From JANSWP01 sp041941305 (GTDB lineage: Bacteria > Bacteroidota > Bacteroidia > Chitinophagales > Saprospiraceae): a stretch of 64,000 bases of DNA. The stretch lies in contig JBGTQJ010000044.1 in the NCBI GenBank assembly GCA_041941305.1, positions 1 through 64,000 on the forward strand. Direction: 5' to 3'. This document shows, in pieces, positions 43,116 to 51,322 of this stretch. Position 1 is the first letter of the stretch; each line of letters begins with the position of its first letter. Made by a program: the position numbers and the translations under genes. The notes below the pieces were generated by a model. It saw only the letters and a list, made by a program, of their open reading frames with translations, searched no databases and had not been told where the DNA came from.

Positions 43116-45058
43116 CTTAAAACAAGTTTTAATATAAACAAGTCACCAACACTTTTTGGACGGTTGATGACTTCCCAGGTAAATCCAGACAATTGAAGAG
43201 CAGCATGATCTGCTTTCTCCATCGGAAAAAGAGTAGCCTGAGGTTGGGCATAAAAAATAATTCCTTCCACTTCATTATTCCCAAAATGGATCATCATTTC
43301 ACTACAAATCGCCTGATTTACTCCAATATAGGCGTCATCATCATCCAGTGCATAATACACTGATTCTGCATTGCCCTCTACAAGCATTCTTCGAAGCTCT
43401 CCTTCTTCAAAAAAGGCAGTACTGTTTTTTCCTTTGATCTGGTTGAAAAATATTTCATCAGGGGAATTGACCATAAAGGCATTATTGTACAAAAAGATAC
43501 GATCTATTTTATCATTGGCCAATTGCATAAATACCGTATCTGCTTTAAATTGAGTCGTATCTGACCAAATAATGGGATTGTAGAACATTTTGAAAAGGGA
43601 ATCCGTAGTACTATAAGCCAAGGAATCACATAATGCCTGCAGATCGCTTTTAAAAATTCGAACATCATTATACCCCAATAATATTCGGCTACTATCTGCC
43701 TCAAGAGTATCCTTTTCGATTGAAACCAAAGTATCGGAGACCATATACAAAGAATCTCCATCGATCTCGGTAATGAGCAATGGACGATTATTTATGGTAT
43801 TACCTCCACTGGCTTTGATGTAATTTTGACTTTTATCATAATCTGCCAGATTGCAGAGAATGGTCAAGTTTTCAGCAGTGTCACGCCAGATCACATTTCC
43901 TACAGCAACCCCTATCTCCCGTTCTTTATCATAATCTACTTGATTGGCTTCCAGAATTTGTGGTGGGTCAGATATATGGGATCGTCCACGGGTAGAATAG
44001 GTCTCGTTTTTTGAATCATGCATGATGGTATCTGCAATTACCGTCTGTGTGCTATCCTGTGACCAGGCATTGCCTTCCAGATAGGAGATTTCTGTCTCCT
44101 CCTCATAACGTATCCGATTGGCCCTTGCTACCCTGTCTCCTTCTTCGAATCTCGCATTTCCGTCTAAGGTTACTTCTTTCTTATTTCCGTCATACCGAAT
44201 AACATCTGCGGTTGCTTGCTGATCTCCTTTCACATATTGGGCGTTTTCTGTAAATTCTGCCAATTTGGTTCTTGTATTGTAAAATCCCGCCTCGCAATAA
44301 ATTCTACTGGAATCTTCAGAGATTAAAGTAGGACCTAAAAAGGTAGCGACCCTGGACTCTGTATTAAATAATAAGGTATCAGAGCGCATGGCAAAGGAAG
44401 AATCAAAAACCACCACACTATCTTTAAAGTATATTTCGTCCTGATTTACGTAATAATATCCCCTAATGCTAGTCAGGAAGGTAGTATCGTTGGTAATCGT
44501 CGCTCCAGTAAAATAGGTGGCAATATCCGTTTTCATATTGTAGGTAAGATGCGTCGTAAATAACTTCTGTCCTCTATTTACAAGTACCACATCGCCAAAT
44601 AAATCCGCAATTCGGGTATCGCTGAAATAAACCAAAGAATCTGAAAAAACACTGATGGAATCTCCCTGCCGAATAATGACATTACCAAGGGCAGTCAAAT
44701 GGGTACTGTTTTTCATGAGTGCCGAATCACAATACATGTACACGGTATCCTGGCTCAATTCCACGTTTCCCAATAACCGTTGGATGGTATCCTCTTCCTC
44801 CAAGATGTAAGTAAATACATCTGCCCATTCAATGGTGATAATTTCACTTTTGGAAGTATCTTGAGGTGATTCCTGATCCAGGATCTTGTTGGGCTGGGTT
44901 TGTATTGGTCTTTGACTTAACAATGGTTGGGCGAAAAGAAAGAAAAAGCAAATTGACAGATAAAAGAGCTTACTGTTCCAAAAGAAGCCAGTAATATAAA
45001 CAGAAAATTGAATTTGGAAATTGTTTGTATTAATAATTGAAAAAATTGACTTAACCAT
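43112..45058 (-). CDS. OstA/LptA-like periplasmic protein
   Basis: The likely start is ATG at 45058 (MVKSIFSII); a TTG-initiated longer frame reaches 45118. The export helix is LFYLSICFFFLFAQPLLSQ. The body is built of repeated OstA-type beta strands: LGNVELSQDTVYMYCDSALM, ALGNVIIRQGDSISVFSDSLVYF, DLFGDVVLVNRGQKLFTTHLTY and VTLDGNARFEEGDRVARANRI. These make an extended LptA/LptD-N jelly roll. Such proteins probably conduct LPS across the periplasm to LptD; a LptD-like gene is at the start of this window. It is translationally coupled to the TPR/SH3 gene. Confidence 0.87.
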   Translation of the reverse strand: MVKSIFSIINTNNFQIQFSVYITGFFWNSKLFYLSICFFFLFAQPLLSQRPIQTQPNKILDQESPQDTSKSEIITIEWADVFTYILEEEDTIQRLLGNVELSQDTVYMYCDSALMKNSTHLTALGNVIIRQGDSISVFSDSLVYFSDTRIADLFGDVVLVNRGQKLFTTHLTYNMKTDIATYFTGATITNDTTFLTSIRGYYYVNQDEIYFKDSVVVFDSSFAMRSDTLLFNTESRVATFLGPTLISEDSSRIYCEAGFYNTRTKLAEFTENAQYVKGDQQATADVIRYDGNKKEVTLDGNARFEEGDRVARANRIRYEEETEISYLEGNAWSQDSTQTVIADTIMHDSKNETYSTRGRSHISDPPQILEANQVDYDKEREIGVAVGNVIWRDTAENLTILCNLADYDKSQNYIKASGGNTINNRPLLITEIDGDSLYMVSDTLVSIEKDTLEADSSRILLGYNDVRIFKSDLQALCDSLAYSTTDSLFKMFYNPIIWSDTTQFKADTVFMQLANDKIDRIFLYNNAFMVNSPDEIFFNQIKGKNSTAFFEEGELRRMLVEGNAESVYYALDDDDAYIGVNQAICSEMMIHFGNNEVEGIIFYAQPQATLFPMEKADHAALQLSGFTWEVINRPKSVGDLFILKLVLR

Positions 45059-45150
45059 TTCTGCAATGTTTTGGAAATGAAACGCGTGGATTTCAATTAT
45101 TGCAAAAATCTTTGCCAATCATTAACCAAAACGAGATTTTCCATTCGTCG

Positions 45151-45158
45151 CAAAAATA
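45151..45158 (-). promoter_or_regulatory. -7 element of OstA-like gene (TATTTTTG)
   Basis: Read on the minus strand, CAAAAATA is TATTTTTG, matching TAnnTTTG. It lies 93 bp upstream of the ATG at 45058. It overlaps the divergent region shared with the DUF4293 gene. Confidence 0.5.
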
Positions 45159-45180
45159 GCCAATTTCCCATATCCTCTTT

Positions 45181-45188
45181 TATCTTTG
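45181..45188 (+). promoter_or_regulatory. -7 element of DUF4293 gene (TATCTTTG)
   Basis: TATCTTTG matches TAnnTTTG and lies 25 bp before the ATG at 45214. No perfect -33 box is visible. Confidence 0.55.
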
Positions 45189-45213
45189 CCCTTTTAAAAC
45201 AAAACCTATTTTC

Positions 45214-45651
45214 ATGATTCAGAGAATTCAATCTATATTTTTATTTCTAGCTGCAGCGGCTGCCTTCGCACTGTTAAAGTTGCCTTTTGCGACAACGCCC
45301 ACGCAGATAGAGGCAACTTTTTTTGCAGATGCTGCTTACAATCTAAATGATCATATAGCCCTTTTGATTTTCTTTATTTTAGCTGGGCTATTAGCGCTAG
45401 GCAGTATTTTTTTGTATAACAATCGTCAATTGCAATTGAAACTCACCCGTTTTGCTATCATCGCTAATGTGGTAGGTTTATTATTGGCTGTTTTACTATT
45501 CGTAAGAGCTAGTGGTGGAATTGGAGAAGTCCAAATTGATGATGGGCTGGGTGTTTATCTTCCGGTGGCTTTTGTAATTTTTGCTTTGTTGGCTTTAAGG
45601 TATATTCAGAAAGATGAGAAGTTGGTGAAGTCAATGGATAGGTTGAGGTGA
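45214..45651 (+). CDS. DUF4293-family four-helix membrane protein
   Basis: This 145-aa integral membrane protein opens with MIQRIQSIFLFLAAAAAFALLKLPFATT, the hallmark of the DUF4293 family confined to Bacteroidota. Transmembrane helices lie at ~6-24, 45-66, 75-98 and 110-128, followed by a basic cytoplasmic tail (YIQKDEKLVKSMDRLR). Its function is unknown. It is divergent from the OstA-like gene and convergent with the ExbD cluster, with a bidirectional terminator between. Confidence 0.88.
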   Translation: MIQRIQSIFLFLAAAAAFALLKLPFATTPTQIEATFFADAAYNLNDHIALLIFFILAGLLALGSIFLYNNRQLQLKLTRFAIIANVVGLLLAVLLFVRASGGIGEVQIDDGLGVYLPVAFVIFALLALRYIQKDEKLVKSMDRLR

Positions 45652-45667
45652 CTGTTCGCACTTCCAT

Positions 45668-45707
45668 AAAAAAAGGTCATTCAGAAACATTCCGAATGAC
45701 CTTTTTT
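45668..45707. terminator. Bidirectional terminator
   Basis: A seven-A run plus GGTCATTC (45668-45682) pairs with GAATGACC plus a T-run (45694-45707) across an 11-nt loop. It serves both the DUF4293 gene (+) and the exbD gene (-). Confidence 0.93.
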
Positions 45708-45726
45708 ATTGAAAGGCATAGTAAGA

Positions 45727-46212
45727 CTACAGATCTTTTGATCGTTTTCTTGCAGAATAATTGATCCTCAATTGCCCTGATTTGCGCAATTGGGTTTTCA
45801 CATCCTGTACAATGCCCATTGTGACTGCTCCATCAACACGAAAAGAAGTGTTAATTCTACCGTGCTGATTTTCAGGAACTTTCAATTTATGTCTTTCTAT
45901 GAAAAGAGGGATTTCATTTTGAATATTATTCTCCCTCACAATTTTATCCCCAAGCTGAATGGTAGGTTTGGTACCATACACGGCTTGATATTTTTTCAAT
46001 GGCTTGCCTATATAAATATAGTGCACCAAAGACTTTCGCTCTAATTTGGTCAATTCGGTAGCATCTGGAACGACCACCCGAACTTTCAATTCAGCATTAC
46101 GCAAAACCGTTACAACCATAAAGAAGAACAATAGCATGAAAATAATATCTGGAAGGGAGGCGGTAGAAATTGCCGGAGTAGTTTTGCCTCTTTTCTTTGA
46201 AAATTTTGCCAT
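45727..46212 (-). CDS. exbD: ExbD/TolR-family energy-transduction protein
   Basis: This 161-aa protein has one N-terminal transmembrane helix (~22-42, LPDIIFMLLFFFMVVTVL). The conserved Asp at the helix start is the proton-channel residue of ExbD/TolR. The rest is a periplasmic domain ending SGQLRINYSARKR. With ExbB it couples the proton gradient to TonB or Tol proteins. It is the last gene of the exbB-x-exbD-exbD operon, 64 bp after the other exbD. Confidence 0.93.
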   Translation of the reverse strand: MAKFSKKRGKTTPAISTASLPDIIFMLLFFFMVVTVLRNAELKVRVVVPDATELTKLERKSLVHYIYIGKPLKKYQAVYGTKPTIQLGDKIVRENNIQNEIPLFIERHKLKVPENQHGRINTSFRVDGAVTMGIVQDVKTQLRKSGQLRINYSARKRSKDL

Positions 46213-46276
46213 AATAACCTTGATTGTGGATTATTGAATATTGATATAGCATCAAAAATTTAATAATCGCAAATTA

Positions 46277-46834
46277 TCATCCTTCTTCACCAAAGGCTGT
46301 TGGTTCTGCCTCTGAAAGAATCATTGGTATTTTCGCACGAACCGCTTTCCGTTTTGCAATCTCCATATCATCACTGTAATCGTGACCATACATCTTATTG
46401 CATTCTTCATTCCAAAGCTCATTATAGGCTGCCTTTAGCTCATTATACACTTCGAGATAGGTGTTATAATTGGTTCCCCTATCATTTTTAAGCATAATAA
46501 CTGCAAGCCCTGGTCTTTCTGATAAATCTTCCCGTTTGGTAGGATTAATAATAAACTCCTTAACGCGTTCTCTAAGCTCGCTGACCCGGGCTTCTTCATT
46601 TCGCACCAGGAGTTGATTTTGAGCATTGACCAAAACTGCAAAGACGTTTCGTTCGTTCAATTTTTTAATGTCTGGCTCTTCTTCAGACCATGGTGGCAAT
46701 TTCACCAAAATTCCTTTGTCTACATCAATTGTGGTAGTCACAAGGAAGAAGATGAGCAACAAGAACGCAATGTCTGCCATAGAACCGGCATTGATTTCAT
46801 TGCTTAGTCTGTCTCGACTACTTTTCTTTGCCAT
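46277..46834 (-). CDS. exbD: ExbD/TolR-family energy-transduction protein, second copy
   Basis: This 185-aa protein has the transmembrane helix MADIAFLLLIFFLVTTTIDV (~18-38) with the conserved Asp. A longer periplasmic part than its neighbour contains NTYLEVYNELKAAYNELWNEECNKMYG. Two different ExbD subunits in tandem are the rule in Bacteroidota and may form a heteromeric stator. The start is ATG at 46834, only 7 bp after the upstream membrane-protein gene, so it is cotranscribed. Confidence 0.92.
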   Translation of the reverse strand: MAKKSSRDRLSNEINAGSMADIAFLLLIFFLVTTTIDVDKGILVKLPPWSEEEPDIKKLNERNVFAVLVNAQNQLLVRNEEARVSELRERVKEFIINPTKREDLSERPGLAVIMLKNDRGTNYNTYLEVYNELKAAYNELWNEECNKMYGHDYSDDMEIAKRKAVRAKIPMILSEAEPTAFGEEG

Positions 46835-46841
46835 GATTTAA

Positions 46842-47321
46842 TTATTTGAAGAAGTTACGAATTTCAGAAAATACAAATGACACTACCGCCAGTAAAGCCA
46901 AAATTCCAGTAGTGGAAATAGCCGCACTGATATATTTACTCACTCCTTCTGAAATTTCAAATTGTTGAATGACATCTTGTATTGGAGCATCGTCTGCTGG
47001 ATTGGCCATAGAGTAGGTGGCAAAAAAGATAATACCAATAACTACCAAACCAATGAGACTATTTTTAGCTGCTTTAAGATTGGTAGCTGTTTGGATCAAT
47101 CCAAAAATGATGATACCTGCCCAACATAGAACCATTAAGAATACAGCCGCATATAATCCAAACAGGAAAATATTGCCTTCTTCTGATCCAGGTCTCTCCT
47201 TCTCTGGAACTGCATCAAATGCTTCCATCCCACTTGTAGCAATCAAGTAAAAAACAAGCACTAATACCAACCCTAAACCGAAAGCAACAAGCTGTCCATT
47301 TTTTGTCAGAAACTTATACAT
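46842..47321 (-). CDS. Four-helix membrane protein of the ExbB/ExbD cluster
   Basis: This 159-aa protein has predicted helices at ~11-30, 52-75, 86-105 and 135-155, with a short acidic loop (GMEAFDAVPEKERPGSEEGN) between the first two. No motif of known function is present. Its invariant place between exbB and exbD in Bacteroidota suggests an accessory subunit of the stator complex (inference). It is 7 bp from the following exbD. Confidence 0.8.
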   Translation of the reverse strand: MYKFLTKNGQLVAFGLGLVLVLVFYLIATSGMEAFDAVPEKERPGSEEGNIFLFGLYAAVFLMVLCWAGIIIFGLIQTATNLKAAKNSLIGLVVIGIIFFATYSMANPADDAPIQDVIQQFEISEGVSKYISAAISTTGILALLAVVSFVFSEIRNFFK

Positions 47322-47445
47322 GATTGTTTCTCTTTTAGGAGAAGAGTATAGGGAACCTAAGTGTAGAACCGCTAACTATTTGTTGTTCAAATAATTATCA
47401 TTCAAGGGAATGGTGTTCAACTCAAAATCCCTTTACTCAGTCTGA

Positions 47446-48207
47446 TTATTTTTTAAATACATTATTTGCTGCCATGATATCTACCAAAGCGATAGAGGCA
47501 TCCTCCATTTTATTCACAATACCGTCAATTTTTGATACGATATAGTTGTAGAAAATTTGAAGGATAATGGCGACAATCAGACCAAATACGGTAGTCAAAA
47601 GTGCTACTTTGATACCACCTGCAACAACAGTTGGAGAAATATCACCGACTGCTTCGATTTTGTCGAATGCCTGAATCATACCAATTACAGTACCCATAAA
47701 CCCAAGCATGGGAGCAATTGCGATGAACAAAGAAATCCAAACAAGTCCTTTTTCCAATAAGCCCATTTGAACGCTTCCGTATGAAACGATAGCTTTTTCA
47801 ACAGCTTCCGGTCCATCACCAGCATTTTTCAATCCTTCATACAATACACTTGCAGTGGGTCCTTGAGTAGAACGACATACTTCTTTTGCGCCTTCGACAT
47901 CCCCTGATTTGAGATTTTCATCAATGGCGCCAAGCAATTTGTCAGTGTTAGTGGTGGCAATGTTTAGAGTGATAATTCTTTCAATACAAAAGGCGAGACC
48001 CAAAATCAAACAAACGAGTACCAAACTCATGAAAGACCAGCCACCTTCGATGAATTTTTCTTTGATGACTTGAAAGCCAGTAGCATCACTGGTTGTTCCG
48101 TCGGTTACTTCTTCAGTTTGATCAGTTGTTTGATCTTGTGCATATACGTCATTTGCAGCAAATACTGCTAAACCTAGTACGAGCAAAAGTGCCAATAATT
48201 TTCGCAT
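47446..48207 (-). CDS. exbB: MotA/TolQ/ExbB proton-channel family protein
   Basis: This 253-aa protein starts at ATG 48207 (MRKLLALLLVLGLAVFAANDVYAQ, an extra signal-peptide-like segment). An acidic spacer follows, then three transmembrane helices: ~45-65 (GGWSFMSLVLVCLILGLAFCI), ~155-178 (IAPMLGFMGTVIGMIQAF) and ~195-220 (VALLTTVFGLIVAIILQIFYNYIV). The GFMGTVIGM and TTVFGLIVAI stretches match the proton-conducting core. It heads the exbB-x-exbD-exbD operon, probably powering TonB-dependent uptake or a related envelope machine. Confidence 0.94.
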   Translation of the reverse strand: MRKLLALLLVLGLAVFAANDVYAQDQTTDQTEEVTDGTTSDATGFQVIKEKFIEGGWSFMSLVLVCLILGLAFCIERIITLNIATTNTDKLLGAIDENLKSGDVEGAKEVCRSTQGPTASVLYEGLKNAGDGPEAVEKAIVSYGSVQMGLLEKGLVWISLFIAIAPMLGFMGTVIGMIQAFDKIEAVGDISPTVVAGGIKVALLTTVFGLIVAIILQIFYNYIVSKIDGIVNKMEDASIALVDIMAANNVFKK

Positions 48208-48413
48208 AGCCAATAAGGTTTTACGTAAAGTGTTAGTTAATTAGTTTTTCGCGACAAAGTCAAGTAATGATGAATGATGAGAGAAAGGCGAGAAATTCAG
48301 AAGATCTTTCGTTTTGTTTTATCTGAGTATTCTCATCCATTCACTGATTATTTTCACTACTTCACTCTATAGTTCAAAATTCAGTTCAAATTATTGATGC
48401 TGAATTAAAACTG

Positions 48414-48501
48414 CGGAGAGAGAGGGATTCGAACCCTCGATACCCTTTTGGGGTATACACGCTTTCCAGGCGTGCCTCTTAAGCCACTCGAGCACCTCTC
48501 C
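48414..48501 (-). tRNA. tRNA-Ser (anticodon GGA)
   Basis: The minus strand folds into an 88-nt class II tRNA. The acceptor stem GGAGAGG pairs with TCTCTCC, the D arm contains GAGTGGCTTAAGAGGC, and the anticodon loop is CTGGAAA (GGA). The long variable arm is TACCCCAAAAGGGTA and the T arm is GAGGGTTCGAATCCCTC. The discriminator base is G and CCA is not encoded. The tRNA is about 200 bp from exbB and 350 bp from tatD. Confidence 0.97.
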
Positions 48502-48852
48502 TAGTTATATTTGTCAAAATATCAAATGCAAATTCTATTGCAGCATTCGTATTCTAAATCATTGTCAAAGCCTGGGAAGTCTATATCATTCCGCGATTCA
48601 GCAGGATCCTAATCTTTTTCAGGACAATATTCCTTTATCTAATTTTCTGATCTTTAAAGGATTATATGAGGATAGGAATTGTTTGGATAAGTTTTTCCTG
48701 CCCTGTTTCTGCCTTACTCCCTTTTTTACACTAAGCAAATATAGAAATTAAGACGTTTTTAACATTCTAGTTATGCGCAAAAATTATAAAAAGATGTTAC
48801 AATTCAAAATTCACTGGTTTTTAGTTTACAGTTTTCAAGATGCGCATGCAAG
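48502..48852. other. Intergenic region upstream of tRNA-Ser
   Basis: There is no gene in 350 bp. CAAATATA (48736-48743) reads TATATTTG on the minus strand and may be the -7 box of the tRNA transcript, but it is over 230 bp away. Nothing else is evident. Confidence 0.4.
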
Positions 48853-49638
48853 TCAGTTTGGCGTCTGAACTTTTACTTTTTCAAAAATTTTCAATGCATT
48901 TTCAGAAGTTTTACTGGCAATTTCTTTAAATGGAACTCCCTTAACCGCTGCCAGTTTTTCTGCGACCAACCGAATATAGGCACTTTCATTTCGCTTGCCC
49001 CGATATGGTGTCGGTGCCAAATAGGGAGCATCCGTTTCCAATACCACATGATCTAAAGACACCACTTCCATCGTTTTATCTAACCCCGATTTTTTAAAAG
49101 TCAATACACCACCTATGCCCAAATAAAAACCCAGATTAATAATTGCTTCTGCCTGCTCCACACTGCCGCCAAAACAATGAAAAATGCCCCGAAGCTTTTC
49201 ATCATTGACCTCTTTCAAAATTTCAATGATGATGTCCGTAGACTCTCTTGAATGAATAACGATGGGCAAATTGAGTTCCTTTGCCCACTCAATTTGCTGC
49301 AAAAAAGCTAATTTTTGAATATCAAAAGTGCTTTTATCCCAATACAGATCAATCCCAATTTCTCCTACTGCACAAAAAGGTCTTTTGAATAACCATTCCT
49401 TAACTATTTCCAATTCCTCTTTGTAATTCTGTTTGACAGAGCAAGGGTGCAATCCCATCATAGCAAAACATCTATCGGGATATTTTGCCTCCAAATCCAG
49501 CAGTGCTGGAATGTATTCACTATCGATATTAGGCAGGTAAAATTGCTCTACACCACTCTCAACAGCTCTTTGAATCATTTCTCCCCTATCATGGTCAAAT
49601 TGTTTGACGTATAGGTGGGCATGTGTATCTATCAGCAT
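48853..49638 (-). CDS. tatD: TatD-family metal-dependent deoxyribonuclease
   Basis: This 261-aa TIM-barrel hydrolase has metal ligands in order: IDTHAHLY (two His, residues ~5-7), GEIGIDLYW (Glu), IVIHSRES (His), GIFHCFGG (His) and LETDAPYLAP (Asp). Length and motifs match TatD/YcfH. It acts as a 3'-5' exonuclease on DNA ends or peroxide-damaged DNA. The start is ATG at 49638; the frame also has TTG at 49641. It is followed by the gap before tRNA-Ser. Confidence 0.93.
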   Translation of the reverse strand: MLIDTHAHLYVKQFDHDRGEMIQRAVESGVEQFYLPNIDSEYIPALLDLEAKYPDRCFAMMGLHPCSVKQNYKEELEIVKEWLFKRPFCAVGEIGIDLYWDKSTFDIQKLAFLQQIEWAKELNLPIVIHSRESTDIIIEILKEVNDEKLRGIFHCFGGSVEQAEAIINLGFYLGIGGVLTFKKSGLDKTMEVVSLDHVVLETDAPYLAPTPYRGKRNESAYIRLVAEKLAAVKGVPFKEIASKTSENALKIFEKVKVQTPN

Positions 49639-49659
49639 CAATTCAAGTTCTGAAAAAAA

Positions 49660-49735
49660 CGTAGCACGGCTTTCCCAAGCCGTGCCAAGTTAGAAACATG
49701 TTTCAAAGACACGGCTTTGGAAAGCCGTGCTATGT
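49660..49735. repeat. CGTAGCACG palindromic repeat, copy 2
   Basis: TAGCACGGCTTTCC (49662-49675) pairs exactly with GGAAAGCCGTGCTA (49719-49732). Each arm can also fold on itself (CACGGCTT-TCCC-AAGCCGTG and CACGGCTTT-GG-AAAGCCGTG), so a cruciform is possible. The left arm resembles that at 7207. It lies between the minus-strand GWxTD and tatD genes. Confidence 0.88.
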
Positions 49736-49736
49736 T

Positions 49737-51194
49737 TTAAAAGTCATTAAACAATCTTCTTGCGCGACGCCCCATATTGTCTTGCATTTGGGTACCTCCA
49801 AAATAATCAGTTCCATCAATTTCTCCAGGAGATTGGCTATACAAATCAACTTCCCAACGAGGATTATTGATTTCACCACGTGCGTTGGAATGCAAAAGAA
49901 GGTAATTTCCGGCAGCCAAGGAAGGATTGAAGAAGATGAATTTTACATTTGACTGTTGTGTCATCGGAAAATCATTGTAAGACCAGATTTCATAAGGTGG
50001 AGCAGCAGGGTCATCTTCAACTGTTACAACATCCGTGGGACGACCATACCTAATAAAAATCCTTCCTCGATCAGTCTCAAAACCATAGCCAAAGCCAGAT
50101 TTGAATACTTTATCAGCATAATCTGCCACTTTCATAAATTCGAGATAAGCTAGATGAGGATTGTTGGGATAATTATTTGCCCAATAGCTAAATAAATAGA
50201 GCCGCATTGCCTTTTCCTTCTTCTCTTTTATCAAAATATTGATCAGTTCTACATCTCCATCCGGCACAAGTGGAGCTATTGATTTCAACGCATATCTTAA
50301 TTCATCGTGATTCATTTGATTCACGAACTCTTCTTCCAAAGGCATGGTAGCCATCGTTTCCGGATCTACATTCAAATATGGATTGCTTCTTTGAAAGAAA
50401 ACAGATTTTTTATTTAACAATGCTTTTGTTCGATCTCTAACCTCAACCAGTAAATTGTAATTGCCTGATGGCAATTTACCAATATCCATTTGTAATAAAA
50501 CTGCATCGATGGCTTTGGGCTTTCGGCGTTTATGTCCAATCATTACAGTCTCATATCTGTTGTTCCCTTTGTCTTTTTCAATTGAGTAACTGATCATATA
50601 ATCCGCTCCTATCTCTTTGTCTGAATTGTAAATTTCATTATAAAAAATTAGGTGAGAAGCATTTTTCCCATAAAAACCGAAAGGCAAACTTTCCAGAAAA
50701 TAACCATTTTTTATCAATGGGCTATTTTCTCCTTCACCTGCTTTATGATAAGAGGTGAGTAATTGAATATCAGACTGTTGTAGTTTCAAATCTGAATAGG
50801 TCAATTTTACTTCTGATTGGATTGTGACGGTATTTTCTTCTTTATTGGCATCAGTTACTATGACTTCCAAATCGTATTTCCCATTCTCCAGGCTATATCT
50901 TTTTAAATCTATAAAATTAATGGGATGTACAGCCACTGGACTATTCAAAAGAAACTTGTCGTACTTCACTACCTTATCACCCTTTTTGAATAAAATCATA
51001 AACTCAACTGCGGCTTGAAGACTAGAAGAATCTATAGGCATAAATTCTACTGTTTTTCCAACTACATGAAGGTAAATTTCGACATAAGCCTGTTCTGGGC
51101 TTTTGAAGGTAGCATGAGTTACACTGACATCAATTGCCAAAATGCGCTGGATAAAAAGGAAACACAGTAGAAAAACAAGGTTCATTTTTTTCAT
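49737..51194 (-). CDS. GWxTD domain-containing exported protein
   Basis: This 485-aa protein has a signal peptide (LVFLLCFLFIQRILA). Beta-rich domains (~20-310) are followed by the GWxTD-type C-terminal module (~315-470), recognised by LFSYWANNYPNNPHLAYLEFMKVADYADKVF, then FGYGFETDRGRIFIRYGRPTDVV and PPYEIWSYNDFP. In this copy the literal G-W-x-T-D is replaced. The family is widespread in Bacteroidota and some Acidobacteria with no established function. It is monocistronic, preceding the CGTAGCACG palindrome and tatD on the same strand. Confidence 0.85.
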   Translation of the reverse strand: MKKMNLVFLLCFLFIQRILAIDVSVTHATFKSPEQAYVEIYLHVVGKTVEFMPIDSSSLQAAVEFMILFKKGDKVVKYDKFLLNSPVAVHPINFIDLKRYSLENGKYDLEVIVTDANKEENTVTIQSEVKLTYSDLKLQQSDIQLLTSYHKAGEGENSPLIKNGYFLESLPFGFYGKNASHLIFYNEIYNSDKEIGADYMISYSIEKDKGNNRYETVMIGHKRRKPKAIDAVLLQMDIGKLPSGNYNLLVEVRDRTKALLNKKSVFFQRSNPYLNVDPETMATMPLEEEFVNQMNHDELRYALKSIAPLVPDGDVELINILIKEKKEKAMRLYLFSYWANNYPNNPHLAYLEFMKVADYADKVFKSGFGYGFETDRGRIFIRYGRPTDVVTVEDDPAAPPYEIWSYNDFPMTQQSNVKFIFFNPSLAAGNYLLLHSNARGEINNPRWEVDLYSQSPGEIDGTDYFGGTQMQDNMGRRARRLFNDF

Positions 51195-51322
51195 AATTCA
51201 GAGAATTTGGAACCCTTGTGGGTGATTTGCAAAATGGGAAAATACAGTTTTCTGACCTTTTTTGCCCGATATAATTTTTGATTAGTCAGGATTCAGACCA
51301 TGGAGAAAGGATTATATAATTT

